A stretch of 64,000 nt of DNA from Polytrichum commune (GCA_950295325.1 OX485808.1:38027180-38091179); one strand, 5' to 3'; shown: positions 35,671 to 47,747, counted from the stretch's first letter. The notes: a model not told the origin generated them from the sequence alone. A program made the numbers and translations.

Positions 35671-36320
35671 TACAGTCTAATCTCGTTAATACGACACTCA
35701 TTTATATGACACCCTCGATATTACGACACATTTTTGTGAGACCAAACTTTTTAGTTCAAAACCCCCTCTTCTATACCCAGGGAGTGCACTGTTCAAGTAC
35801 TGTATTTATACACGTGGGTGCACAAAAGGGGTATTATTTAAAACAAGCATGTACAAAATGTACGTACAAGAGACATATTGCTATTAAGCAAGAAGTAGAT
35901 ATACATGAGGCTATAGAAAAATATATGTAAAGTACGCATTTACGCGTTTACGCGTTCAAGTCAGACCTGGACCAAGAATCATGTGTTTTTTCATCCACTA
36001 AATAACGACTTTATAACTAAAAATCCATGATTTGATATTATACATATAATAGGGCCATATTTTTGTATTTCCAAACATTTGTACACATGTTATATACAAT
36101 TTCTGTATTTGTTTTTGGACCCTTGTGTACGTATGGAAATGTATTTTGAAGCAATGAGATTTGTAAGTATATTGCTTGATTTTAGCAAAAATAAAATGTA
36201 TACATGGGTATTTTAATAAGGGGCATGCACGCACGTGATGCTTGGTTTTAATGAATAGTGCACTCCCTGAGCTTCTATACAACTACAACACTCGATAATG
36301 CGACACTTAGAATATCGATT
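35671..36320. other. possible pogo-type transposon end
   Basis: TA then CAGTCTAATCTCGTTAATAC resembles the termini of pogo/Tigger elements (CAGTC start at a TA, 'tcgttaatacgacac' repeats). Related 'cactcgataatgcgacac' appears near 36288 in the same orientation. No matching right terminus and no transposase nearby. Confidence 0.3.
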
Positions 36321-36880
36321 TTTCATGTTAAAGAGGTAGTTAATGCTAAAATTCCTTTATCTATATTATGTACATCTAGAATACATCCATTTTCACTTGG
36401 GAACTATTTGGGAACTTCACTTATTGTTGAGAACTTAATGATAATTAGGGTTACTAGTGTAGAATAGACATGGTTAGAGTTACAATGGCCTCTTGCCTAG
36501 TATGTTACCTTATACACGGGTGATATAGTATCACCAGTATCTTGATGCTAAACGTCTTGCATCATTGTTGTCAAGCGTCTTATTAGATAACTCTTTATAT
36601 TTTTGTGTTAATAAAATTATTAGTTTCCAAAAGTTAGTTAGGTTGCCCAAGAAATTCAAGCTTTGGAGAACTCCCCTTTGAAAAAATGTCGCCACGTTGG
36701 CAACCATGTCATTTTCTCATCCATGTACAAAGTTCTCCACCAAAGGACTCTCGACCATAGTGTAAACCACCACTAGACAAGAGTGTCACACTCTTGGCCA
36801 ATCAAATTTCAAAATTCCCCTAGAATTCATGACCAATGGACTAGTGATCGGGGAAATTTTTGGGCATAATCGGTTGAAAC

Positions 36881-37068
36881 CCCCGTGTTTGCAAGTCCAA
36901 CCGGTTACATGTTGACATCCTCCGGTTTTCCTTTATTAAATTGGGGTATATTCTATAAATTCCTCTAAAATGATGGGTAAGTTTCCTATAATCTTGAACT
37001 TCAAACGGCTATTTCTCAAACCCAACCGGTTCATTTGTAACTAACTACCGGTTCTCCCCGATCATTGT
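36881..37068 (+). repeat. dispersed repeat R, copy 3
   Basis: Matches copies at 17.4, 20.9 and 48 kb ('tttgcaagtccaaccggtta', 'ctcaaacccaaccggttcat'). It ends just before CCACCATAGTGTAAAGCGAC, which resembles an inverted form of the terminus at 35163. Confidence 0.6.
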
Positions 37069-37360
37069 GGTGGACTTGTCCACCATAGTGTAAAGCGACC
37101 CTAAGTGTATGTCTTAATATAATTTAATTTTAGGTAAGGTAGGTATATCTGGTAGCACAAGGGAAGTTATATAGCTTTTCCCAGCCAGCCAATCCTTTCT
37201 GTGTGTAGTGTAGTGTAATTGTAGCATCTTTCTAGAAGCCTGGCCCGGCATCATGGACACTTCATGTGAAGTGGACAATATTGCTTCACCTGTGCCACAA
37301 ATGGAAAGCCCACCCTAGCTATCGAGGCCAAACACAACATTCATAGCATGCCCAAACTCA

Positions 37361-37860
37361 GGGCCACTTCACACACGAGCCAAGAGCCATGACCATGAAC
37401 TTGTGAGAGCCCAAAAGAAAAGTGTCCAAAGGCCGTCCCAAGATACCTCCAAAATCATGTAGTGTGGTCACATGCCCTTAAGTGTAGTGTGAAGTCATAT
37501 GTGACCGGGCCCTCAACCAATGCTTGTTGAATGAGTTTCTATACATGTGGGGTCCTCCCACATGATAAAATGTAATAAACCAACGGTTGTGAACTTTCAG
37601 AGTGCCATGGTAACCCGGTTTTGTGTTAGGCATAGCTCCAAGAGGTGGTTTTAGAAAATAGTCCAAGTGACCATGAAACATGATCCATTTGATGCCATGT
37701 AGGAATCCATGTAGACTTTACATCCATCTTGCATTCACTTACTCTGTTGGTCCCTCAAGCATAGTGTGAAGCGAACTTGGGCTGGCTCCGCATTTTCGAC
37801 CAATGAAAGTGCATGAAGTGTAATGGTCACAAGCCCTCAACCTCGTGTGTGAAGTGGCCC
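37361..37860 (-). mobile_element. Tourist-like MITE family A, copy 1 (500 bp)
   Basis: Ends GGGCCACTTCACACACGAG and its exact complement, flanked on both sides by TCA. Same family, opposite orientation to the copies at 43519-44022 and 61801-62300. A 3-bp duplication of TNA type and a GGGCC terminus fit PIF/Harbinger (Tourist) MITEs. It carries no transposase. Confidence 0.85.
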
Positions 37861-37944
37861 TCACTCATGTGTGCGACCAATGAACAACTCCTATCAACAT
37901 GGGCCACTTTTAGCTCCAATTTGACGAGTGATGGCCACTAGATG

Positions 37945-38340
37945 TAAGGTAGAGGGTGCTTAAACCAACAATTTATGCTATTGCACATACATATGGCTAT
38001 GCAGTTGATATATAAATAAACAAAATCATATCAGCCTTTGGGCTAAACATAGGTGTGAAGAAAGAAAACATATATTTAGCCTCAATTGAATATTTGATGA
38101 ATATTCAAAGTCAAAACCATTGGCTTCCTTAAACCGATCCCTAGGCCCTGTGTATGACAGCCTTGCATATGATGAGGACCCCCACCTTCATTGCCTAGAA
38201 CCAACACAACATAGCCCAACATGGCCACCTTCATGATCCCACCTGGTTCGGTTGTAGAACCGTCCCCTTGCATCCCACATACCAACCCCTTTGTTGCTTG
38301 CAACCAATCCCCTTATGCCCATAATCAACCCCCTTCACAC
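37945..38340 (+). repeat. dispersed repeat, direct copy of 63366-63790
   Basis: Long shared blocks: 'gctaaacataggt.t.aagaaa', 'gaatatttgatgaatat.caaagtcaaaacca', 'cttgcatatgatgaggaccc' and 'catggccaccttcatgatcc'. Both copies lie to the right of a Tourist-like element. Non-coding. Confidence 0.75.
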
Positions 38341-40740
38341 CCATCACTGATCCCCTTGGCTTTGTGGGCTTGAGCTGGTAGCGCCCTTGGCCCACACTTT
38401 GCATGCTTGGTCAAATATACGTGTTGTACCTCTCTAGACATTCGGCAATGGTTAATATCCAGTCGCAACTTAAGTGCTTGTGCAAGCTGTGTTTGCATGT
38501 CTGCTAATGTAGGTGCTTATTACCACTTAGAAAAGTATTAATTGATGACACATGTGTTTTAATCAACCCGAAGTTAAGTGTAGACATGCGCATTTTGAGA
38601 TAAGTTATGGCATCTTCAACCCTAGGTGCCTATCCCACCTGAGCAACGGTTATGTATGAAGAATTTATCTAAACACTTCTTGCTTCTTTCACCACTTGTG
38701 TATTCCCCAATGGAGGTTTTGCTCCCCACTCTTCATGACAAAGATTCAACACATGCCATTCTTAACATTGACAATACACACCCCCTTAGTTGAATACACG
38801 TGGAATTCGAGTTCCTTTACAATACACTTAAACATATTACATTCACCAGGTTCTATTGTCAAAACTCCTACGGAAAGCTCATAACATTGGAAGAGGAAAC
38901 CATTGCATGCAAACATACCTCTCATCCATCTAACACAAAAAAAAAACCTTGAAAATAGCATACAACACAAAGGTTTTTCTTAAGCTGATTTGACCACGGA
39001 ACTAGCTTCGAAGGATGTGAAGTAGTATACATAGTTCAAGGCATTTGAGGGGATATATAGTGCCACAACATATAAAGGGGTCAAGTTTTGTGTTGGATGG
39101 ATGAGACGTACGTCCATATGTGACAAGACATTGAAGCTTTTTTGGTTAGCTAAGTTTTGAACTACATGGACTCATTTTTCATGGCAAAGTTAAGCTAATA
39201 TATATGACAACCATGCCATGACATAAGGCCTCAAAAAGTACATTAGTACTTGACCCAATGTTATTTTTTTGTGGACATTCTGTAAACGGTGAATGTTAGT
39301 GGATACGATAAGACCACTTTACCACTAGGTTTAATTCCAGACCCAAACTAAAGTCCAAATCATTGTTGGGCCGGGCCCGGTATAAAGGTCAACCCATGGT
39401 ATCTTGTGGAGGCCACACACTTCCGGAAACGTTGGTTTCGAAATGGAGTTCGGTTAACATCATGTCCACGCTGGGATCAACGATTGGCCCACACCAGTGG
39501 GAGAATGTCCATCTTGATAGGAGATCTTGTTTCGTATGTACTAGCAAAATTACAGTATACTACATCCCCTGATGTTATTATAAGTAGGATGAAAAGTCCT
39601 TATTGGTAACAATAAATTTGGGAAAGAGATGAACTCTTCCTATCAAGAGGGACTCCTTTTACTGTCAAGGAGCAGTGATTGTCCCTAGTGTGGGCATGGT
39701 ATAAGCCAAGGTAAAAGACTTTGGTCTTGATATTTACCTATAAACTTTGAGAAGTATGATTTCAAAGTTCGTCCATCTTTTTTGGGTTAGAATTGTACAT
39801 TCTTAACTATGATCTAAGTTAGCAATTTTTGATGCAAATACATATGTTGTATTTCAATCATCAAAGTCTAGTATGAGTATATTCATATTTTCTTCTTGAC
39901 ATAAGACAATGTATATAATAAGGTTTCAAACACATAAATATACAAAATATGGTTTATGAACTTGGTGAAGCCCAGATAAGTTGTGTATTTGGTTGTACAC
40001 TGAAACCCTACGTTTTTGTCTTCAAAGAAAGTATGAATTTGACAACTTACCATACCATTGTTTGTACTGTTGTTTCCGTCCTACACGTTTAGCATTAGAA
40101 TCATATTAGTCAACATCAACTATAATCTTATTAATAACCTTCATATTTAGGTGGCATATTTTGTTGTCCCCATTATGGGAGGAACCAAAGTAGGAAGCAT
40201 GAAGAATGGATGGAAGATTGGAATTTATGTAAGTACATTTGAAACAGTCTCATTCCTATCCCTCCCCTACCTCTCCACTATACGAAATTGTGATTAATAA
40301 AAGAGGACTTTCACGACCCAGAGACGGGCTAATTAAACAGGCTCTGGTACATAGAAAAAAAAACGTTAGATCTTATAATTGTAGTTACTACGCAATGCCA
40401 TTGCAACCTCATGATGGTTATAGACATCATTGATCCACATAACATGACTTATTGGATATCGCTTTTTGTCTTCTGTGACAGTACATAACATTATTCAAAT
40501 CCATAACAATGTTTTGTGGGACTAACAATATTCTACAAATTATTCTTGGATATTTCCCACATTCAGTCTGAGACATCCGAAACTTCGCGTTTTCTTGAGA
40601 TCATATTTAATGCTCTCATTATTCAGGATGTCATCATTTACGCGCTTCCTAATGGTGTTTTTTTTGTGGCTCCATAACCTCGAGTACTAGCGCAATTGGT
40701 TTCTCCTTGTTGCATGTTTGACTGCACCCGATAGGATGTC
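38341..40740. other. no gene recognised
   Basis: AT-rich; short frames only. 39340-39720 is somewhat GC-richer (around 'gggccgggcccgg') and may be an LTR or other repeat fragment, but no termini or domains were found. Confidence 0.35.
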
Positions 40741-40748
40741 AGCCTATG

Positions 40749-41845
40749 CAATGCTCAAAATTGAAGTCTTCAGTGCCCTTCAAATGGGTTTTGGGACTTC
40801 AAAAAATACCTCAAGGAAAACAACCCTTCAAAACATAATCCTCATGTCTAAGTGCTCCCTTCACTTGAAGTGCTGGATAAATAGTACCCTTCAAGTACTA
40901 TTCATCATCTCAAGTAGCCGTTTAATTCCGGCTGTCTAACTTTGGGCTCCAGATCTCAGATCCAGATGGGAATTAGTCCAGATGGGAATTGTATGTTGAT
41001 AGGTTTGGTTGTGAGAAAGTGCATACTTTGCACTATGACTCTATGCCCGGGTGTGATGTAGGGGGCTCGTTGGAGGATTGCATCACCCTTGGTAGACTAT
41101 ACGTCCAAAAGGTTATTGACTCACTAAATGATCGCTTCCCCGACTTGCCCATTTTTAATGTGGCCATGCTTTTCAGCCCAAAACACTATCCCATGGATGC
41201 ATTGGATCGAGGCACTTTAACTGAGCAATGGTTGAACCGGTTGGTGACACATTTCAAGTGGAGCTTTGTTCTTGTTGATCAAGCCAATGCGGAGTTGGTC
41301 GAATTTGTGGAGATGTTATCTTCAACTTGTCAACACCGAAGTATGCATGAAGATTGGGTTTTTTGTAGCCGTGACCGAGAGTTTAAGATCAATTGGCCAA
41401 CCCTAATGTCGCTATGGCAAGCCATACTTGTGATCCCTACTAGCACTGCTGTTTGTGAGCGTGGTTTTTCAAAGCAGAATTGGGTTAAGAGCGAAAGGAG
41501 AACATGCCTAAACCTTGACACACTTGATGCATTGATGAGGGTTAGCCTAAACAGTTTGGGAGTTGAATTTATGGATTGGAATGGCATTTTTGACACTTGG
41601 AAAACCGCTACAGTAACCAACAAGCGTAGGGCATTGTCACTTCAAGAGGTGGAGTTAGATAGTTGATTCTCCATTATTTCATTGTACTAGAAACATGTAC
41701 CATGCATAATTTTAATATAAGTTTTATATTTCTTTGAAAATTTTCCATTGACGTCCTAGATTTAGGTATGCCCTTCAATTGCAATGCTGAAATTTCAGAG
41801 CCCTTCAAAATGAAATTCATATGAGGGCTTCAATTTTGAGCACTG
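40749..41845 (+). mobile_element. hAT transposon, internally deleted, perfect 8-bp TSD
   Basis: Termini CAATGCTCAAAATTGAAGTC (left) and the inverse of CAGTGCTCAAAATTGAAGCC (right) match over about 20 bases with few differences. The element is flanked on both sides by AGCCTATG (40741-40748 and 41846-41853), the 8-bp duplication made by hAT insertion. At 1097 bp it is too short for a full transposase and keeps only the C-terminal part. The perfect duplication suggests a fairly recent insertion. Confidence 0.9.
40986..41666 (+). pseudogene. hAT transposase, C-terminal fragment
   Basis: About 226 residues, open but lacking the N-terminal half (an in-frame TAG lies just upstream). The end ILVIPTSTAVCERGFSKQNW, then RTCLNLDTLDALMRVSLNS, is the hAT C-terminal dimerisation domain, of the type in ZNF862-like hAT proteins. 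The DNA-binding zinc finger and the first catalytic residues are missing. A duplicated 'ccagatgggaatt' (about 40962-40989) lies just before the frame. Confidence 0.8.
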
Positions 41846-42174
41846 AGCCTATGTTCCATTTTTTTCTTTTTTTCTTCTTTACAAATGTTTTTTAGGAATT
41901 TCCACACCAATGGTCAATGAATTGTTTATGCTTGCGATCGAAATTGATAATTTCCCAAGCAACAATAACATTCTCTACATTCGGAGCTCCTACAACTTGC
42001 ATTTCATATTGATTCTCACTATTCATGCATAGATCACAACAACATTTGGCGGCAAGAAGCTTAATGGCAATGAAGGTCCCTCTCTCTATTCAGAGATAGT
42101 TGATAACAACAAAGCCTACTGCCAAATCCGATAACTTGCACATGCCAATGATATATGGCCCGAACCCTTTTATT

Positions 42175-43037
42175 TTTTTATTTTTTTTGAGACAGAAGGC
42201 CAACCAGGCCAACGCCAAAATGAATACCACAAAAGAAAATAGCACGCCCTCACAGAGGGGAGGCGGAGCCCCTCGGGCGTGCGAACACCGCCACGTAAAA
42301 ACAAAAGACCCGACCCAACCAAGGACAACCCCCGGACCGCCACCAAGCCAAGGACAACCCCCTAACCACCAAGACCCCCGGGCCCCCGGGGAGGCCACCC
42401 CAACCTACCTACGATGCGTTCTCCAATTCCATTCCATGTGCAGGTCCTGCCTCCTACAAAGAACCCCCCTAGCACCCCACGACTTGTCGAAGCACCGTAC
42501 CATGGCCTCTTTCGAGAAGCTACTAATCTTACTTTGTTCCACCACTCTTTTCCACGCCATCTTGGCATAAATAATCAGAGCGTCCCAAATATGTTGCTTA
42601 ACCTTCGATTCATGCCAATGTGCCTGGTTAAACACTTTGTCATTCCGCTCAATCCAGATGGTCCAAAGGGTAATGCCTCTAAGAAGGTGCCAAATTTTAA
42701 CCACTTTGCCATACCTTTTAGGAATTCTTTCCCCGAACACCACTTGCTTCCAATTGAAGCAATCAAAATTGCCGGACCTAATCCCACACAGTTCATGCAT
42801 GATATAAGTCGCCCAGCTCCATGCCCTTCTAGCCTGAATGCAATCCCAAAACTTATGTTTAACTGATTCACTGGTGTTAGGAAGGCAAAACACACATTGC
42901 TTGGAGATAGTGGCCGGAGCAATGCGAGCCCTCCACTCATTCACCGCCACCGCATTATGCCAAATTGACCAGATGAATGTTGCTTCCTTTCCTGACCGCA
43001 TTGGATCCCAAACTTGGGACCAGTAAAACTTGTAGTT
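42175..43037 (-). mobile_element. 5'-truncated LINE (non-LTR retrotransposon) with 10-bp TSD
   Basis: Flanked by direct CCCTTTTATT at 42165-42174 and 43038-43047. On the minus strand it begins directly inside coding sequence and ends in an A-rich tail (AAAAAAAATAAAAAAAT at about 42175-42191). This is the expected form of a LINE that stopped reverse transcription early. It interrupts the repeat that resumes at 43048. Confidence 0.88.
42405..43037 (-). pseudogene. LINE reverse transcriptase, zinc-binding (zf-RVT) end
   Basis: About 210 codons, starting without an ATG at the truncation point (NYKFYWSQVWDPM). ATFIWSIWHNAVAVNEWRAR, then CVFCLPNTSESVKHKFWDC and LWTIWIERNDKVFNQ, is the zf-RVT domain found downstream of the reverse transcriptase in plant LINEs. 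The polymerase and endonuclease parts are absent. Confidence 0.8.
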
Positions 43038-43047
43038 CCCTTTTATT

Positions 43048-43420
43048 GGCTTTGTCTGTAGGACAAAGACTATGCATCAACTTCTTTGTTTCAAAAGCAA
43101 ATTTCCTAACCACTTTGCGTTCACACTTGGACGTTACTTGTTCTTGTTATTTATAATTGCTCCCTCAAATGCATTGAAAGAAGTCTAGTTAACTATAGTT
43201 ATTTCAGCAGTTCTTGATTATTCATTTAAAAAAAATTGAGTGATAAATGAGTAGCTTCAATCCTTGACCCGCATTTGAGAAGAAGGTTCTCAAAATTCAA
43301 GAAAGGTTTGGTATAGTGAATAACCATGGATTGGCATGAGCAAAGTGGACAACTACAATCGTAGTCTTTCATAGTAAAGGACAGAGCCTCACGGTTCTAC
43401 CGTTTTCTTGTTATATGTGC
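43048..43420 (+). repeat. dispersed repeat, single-unit copy of 48690-49555
   Basis: Shares 'ctatgcatcaacttcttcgtttca' type and 'atggattggcatgagcaaag' type blocks and ends in 'agcctcacggttctacc'. At 48.7-49.55 kb the same two segments are each tandemly duplicated. Its left edge abuts the LINE. Confidence 0.75.
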
Positions 43421-43518
43421 ACCCGCTTTTTAATTATGCTACAACTCCACCATCGCGTAAGCACGTTTTTGCCATGAGATATCCCACTCCATTTCATGAC
43501 ATCTTCGTTGTGATGTCA

Positions 43519-44022
43519 GGGCCACTTCACACACAAGACTGAGAGCCCGTGATTATTAAACTTCAAGCATTCTCATTGGTGGAAAAGGCGGAGCCGGTCC
43601 AAGTTCGCTTCACACTACGCTTGAGGGACCAACGGAGTATGTGAATGCAAGGTGGATGTAAAGTCTACATGGATTCTTACATGGCATCGAATGGATCATG
43701 TTTCGTAGTCACTTGATTGTTTTCAAAAACTACCTCTTGGAGGTAGGCCTAACACAAAATCAGGAGACCACGGCACTCTGAACGCTCTCAACTATTGATT
43801 TTCATTTTATTTTTTTATCATGTGTGAGGACCTCCATGAAGAAAAGTTCATTAAAAAAACATTTGATTGAGGACTCTAGTCACATATGACTTCATACTAT
43901 GCTTGAGGATCCATGACCACACTACATGATTTTGGAGGTGTGTTGGGATGGCCTTTGGACACTTTCTTTTGAGCTCTCACAATTTCATGGTCACGGCTTT
44001 TGGCTCGTGTGTGAAGTGGCCC
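43519..44022 (+). mobile_element. Tourist-like MITE family A, copy 2 (504 bp)
   Basis: GGGCCACTTCACACACAAG at the left and the inverse at the right, both flanked by TCA (43516-43518 and 44023-44025). It ends about 35 bases before the Tc1-type element. The interior matches the other two copies throughout ('tccaagttcgcttcacacta', 'ccacactacatgattttgga'). Confidence 0.85.
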
Positions 44023-44057
44023 TCACACTCACACAACCTTCAAGGCCATGAAAGGTA

Positions 44058-45786
44058 CAGTAGGGTCCAAAAATATTTCAACATTTGGATGTACTCCCAA
44101 TTTTGTGCTTCAAAACTAGTTGCATTCAATTGCATGTAGCTACCTTATTATACATTCTTTTTTCACCAAATCAATTGCAACTCGTGAAGTCATTAGTGGT
44201 CTTTAGTCACCACCTCTTAATCATGAGCACATGTAAAAAATTTAAAGATTTGGTTGTAATTAGAAAAATTGTGTTGTCAAGAGCTCAAACATACAACTTC
44301 CCTTTTGGAGCTTGTGGCACCACCTCGTTGTTTTGATGGCATGCATTCATTGCAAGGTTTAGTGTATAAAGTTCAAGATTACAACATGGAGTATCATTGC
44401 AATGGAGATTGGCTTGCACATATGAGATATGATGGCTCAAAGTTGTTTTGGAGGTAGTTTGGCCAGCAACATTGGAGTTGCCTTTGTTATCTTCTAGTGA
44501 TTGAATCTATTGATTTTTAGATTAGACATTGGGTCATTGAGAGGCCCATGTTGTACAAAATCTTGAGTGATGAAGAAATGGGTTGCATTGTGGGAATGCG
44601 TGAGGGTGGAATGAAGAGTTTAGACATTGCATCTGCATTGAATGTTCCACAGTCAACTATTTCTACTATCTTGACAAATTGGAAGGTCCGAGGGAGTACA
44701 TAATCTTTGAAACCCTGATGTGGTAGGCATTGGAAGTTGAGTGATCGTGATGCTAGAGTGTTGGCACATTATGTTAGAGATGATAGAAGACAACCATTGT
44801 TGGAATTATCAAGCCTATTGAATTTGAGTCATAACACAACACGGTCGTACTTGGGTATTTGAGCCATAACATGACTTGGGTTTTAGAAATTGCATTGCAC
44901 CATAAAAAACCATATCTTAGTGAGAAGCATAAATTAGAGAGGCTTAAATGCGCACGTGCTTATGAAAGCTGGAGTTTTGAAGATTGGTGCAATGTGATTT
45001 GGTCACATGAGTCATCATTTCAAATTGGTAAAAACTCGAGGCAAATTAGAGTGTGGCGAAGACCATATGAAAGATATACATGGGATTGCATAGCTCCAAC
45101 CTATAGGAGTGGCCGTACTTCGGTGATGTTTTGGGGTACATTTACTGGCTTTGATAAATGTCCTCTTATTATTATGCCTCTAGGCAAAAGAACAACAAGT
45201 GATTTTGTAACCATTGTTTATGAGGCAACATAGCGGATTTTACTTTTTATATGATCACCTTGAAACTTATGGAAGATGGTGCTCTAGTCCACCGTAGCTC
45301 ACTTACATTGCAATGGAGACAAGCTCATGGTTTGGCAAAACTAATTTGGCCTTCAAACTCTCTAGATTTGAATCCCATAGAAAATTTATGGAAGATTGTC
45401 AAAGATTTGTTACGACATCGTCTTAAAACCAAAAACAAAGAGGAAATGGCACAAACCATTCAATCAACATGGGATGCAATATCTTTGGAGCAACTCCAAA
45501 CTTTGATTAGAACTATGCTTGATAGAATGCAAGCAGTTATTTCAGCAAGAGATGGCAGCACTAGATGGTAGATACTATGTTATGATAAAAAATTTAAGTG
45601 TATGATATTCTACTTTTGTAATGCAAATTTTTCATATTGTCAAAATAGACTCTTTTAATCTTTCCAACACAATTTATGGTTTGTGAATTGATGAATTTTT
45701 GAGCATGCAAGAGGTTTTCAAAGTTTGTAATTTTCATTCTCATTCAACTCCATGCCAAAAATTTGAAATATTTTTGGACCCTATTG
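44058..45786 (+). mobile_element. Tc1/mariner-type element, 1.73 kb, TA duplications
   Basis: Left end TA-CAGTAGGGTCCAAAAATA (44056 on) and right end ...TATTTTTGGACCCTATTG-TA (to 45788) are inverted repeats of at least 26 bases with one mismatch, and similarity continues inward. TA at each side is the standard Tc1/mariner target duplication. It contains a decayed transposase gene in the same orientation. Confidence 0.88.
44549..45571 (+). pseudogene. Tc1-like DDE transposase, degenerate
   Basis: An N-terminal HTH (ILSDEEMGCIVGMREGGMKS) is followed by stops and frame changes, then RVWRRPYERYTWDCIAPTYR and SVMFWGTFTGFDKCPLI, and finally LDLNPIENLWKIVKDLLRHR. The third catalytic position is E with the Tc1 DD34E pattern. 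The first catalytic Asp is His (VIWSHESSF, WSDES in active relatives). Stops lie in the N-terminal third and at 45231-45233, with a frame change after it. DD34E Tc1-like transposases are common in animals and fungi; most plant mariner-like elements are DD39D. Confidence 0.85.
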
Positions 45787-45789
45787 TAG

Positions 45790-46655
45790 ATACAATTGAA
45801 TTGAACCATGGCGTCATTGGTCCCACACACATGCATGATGCATTTGGACTCAATTCCTTCCACGGAAGTAACTATGTGATCAACGTTAGCAACACTCAAG
45901 GATTCATTGGTTACAACATATGAACATACCCTTCATCCATCCAACCTGAAAACTTGACCCTTTTGATGCCGTAAATCACACACATGCCTTAATTCATATG
46001 CTAATCTTAAGTGGTTTTGGCATGTCACATGTACAAATTCAAGTCTAGAGTGTGTAGATTTGAAAGAAAATTGAAGTTTGAGTATCATTTTTTAAATTCA
46101 AAGGATAATAATCTTGCTTTATGAATTGTGCATAGCACTTTTTAGCGACGTGGGCTCTCATAATATAATAGTGAGAAGTTCAGTTTGAATATGAATCTTC
46201 ATGTGCAACTTTTCAAGTAATTGATTGTTATATTATGAGGGCCCATAGAATGAGTTGAACGATGAGTAGTGTTATGTAAACTTAAGGTTGATGTCCCTCG
46301 TTTGGATTTGGGAATGTCCTAATGTAATTGTCACAATGTCTTAGGATCCTTATATATCCCATAATGTTGAAGCAAGCAATATAGGCTCATCTACCTTTGT
46401 AAGTAGTCCTTAAAAGGTAACTAACCAATTCTTGGATGATGTCATGCACATACTTCAATAGAGTTATTCGTAAAGTCCCTCAATGAGGGACGAGACTGTG
46501 GGTTTGATCCTTCTTTGAGAAAACTTTCTATTAGGAGCTCGTTAGGTTGTCGTCATACATTGGAGCTTATTTTGAAAGTTGGATGAAATTTTGGGATCTC
46601 GTTTTTTCACCTCAAATTTTTTTGAGAGAGTTTAAGAATCTAAATAAAGCATGTG
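45790..46655. other. no gene recognised; small inverted repeat
   Basis: AT-rich. Near 46150-46245 the sequence GGGCTCTCATAATATAATA is repeated in inverse form (GGGCCCTCATAATATAACA) about 80 bases away, possibly a very small MITE. Confidence 0.35.
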
Positions 46656-46659
46656 CATA

Positions 46660-47369
46660 GGACCCCCCAGGGGGTGGACTCTTCATACGACATAAAGACT
46701 AACGTGAGTGTAAGAAGGGGTATTATTGGGGCATTGACATACATAGTATACATAAGGGAGAGGTTTTACTTTTCTCTAGTGTGTACACCTAAAAAGTCTA
46801 TTGAATTTCTTGAAGTAAAGGTAGATGTACAAAAGAGGGCCCTAAGGTTTAGAGAAAAATTTGACAACATGTTTGTTAGTTTCATTCATTATTGTCGTAT
46901 GGTCATAGTTCTCAATGACTACCATGTCTATTCTTGTTAGGGTTTGCAATAGGGTTCTAGGTTTTTTACAAACTAGAGGCTCTTGAAGCGCCCTTGGGAG
47001 TTTCCTTGACTTTTGGGTGTACATGTTGTGGATAAATTAATGTGCTTTTGTCATTGATTGTTTGATACAATCATTGAGTTACATGCTATGGATGAAAAAA
47101 ATTCAATGGCTTTTTCATTGGAAAGTGACATGTGATAAAGGCCTATTGAATTCAACATTTATAGTTTTTATATTTAGTGGACGCGTTTATTGCATGAAAC
47201 TGAAATGCTTGGTATAATCATAGGAGTCCATTTTCTAGCATGTTGTTAGTACATATACATTTTTATTTTTATTTTTTCTTTATGAACTTCTTGTATATAA
47301 GGGGTGAAATTTCATAATGACCCATGTCATTTAGGTTTCCAATGAAGAGTCCACTCCCTAAACGGGACC
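46660..47369. mobile_element. TIR element, ~710 bp, unassigned
   Basis: The ends share inverted 'GGTGGACTCTTCAT' / 'ATGAAGAGTCCACTCC' within imperfect 28-bp terminal repeats starting GG(A/T)CCC. The interior (46715-47145) is repeated in inverse orientation at 7440-7890. No transposase and no clear target duplication. Confidence 0.5.
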
Positions 47370-47403
47370 CACTGTCCTAAATCATGGATTGGCCTATCCA
47401 AAA

Positions 47404-47747
47404 CTACACTAAATAGGTAGATTAGTGTTAGATGAAGATTAGTGTTAGATGCAATAATTACCTAAAACACTAATTTTCAACTGATATTACAATTAGTGTT
47501 TGAATAGAGTTTGAACAAATTATACCTTTTACGAGGTTCTCATATTCTTCTTCCTTCAATTCTTCATTCCAAGATTTACAAAATATCATCTAACACTAAA
47601 TGCGCTCATGTAAATATTTAAAGTTACTACTTGGTACAAATAGTGTTAGAGTTGACATTTAGTGTTCTAACACTATAGAGACAATTTACATTTAGCATTT
47701 TCGTCAACTATTAGTGTTTCCAACACTAATCTACCTATTTAGTGTAG
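47404..47747. mobile_element. MITE, 344 bp, perfect 26-bp TIRs
   Basis: CTACACTAAATAGGTAGATT, then AGTGTT, at the left is exactly inverted at 47722-47747. The interior has many 'TTAGTGTT' motifs on both strands. The element may extend a few bases to a GGCC at each side. Superfamily not assigned. Confidence 0.75.

Noticed and set aside
42100-42866. Plus-strand open frames over the LINE
   Set aside because: They are mirror frames of the minus-strand zf-RVT coding sequence, which has the domain pattern, tail and target duplication.
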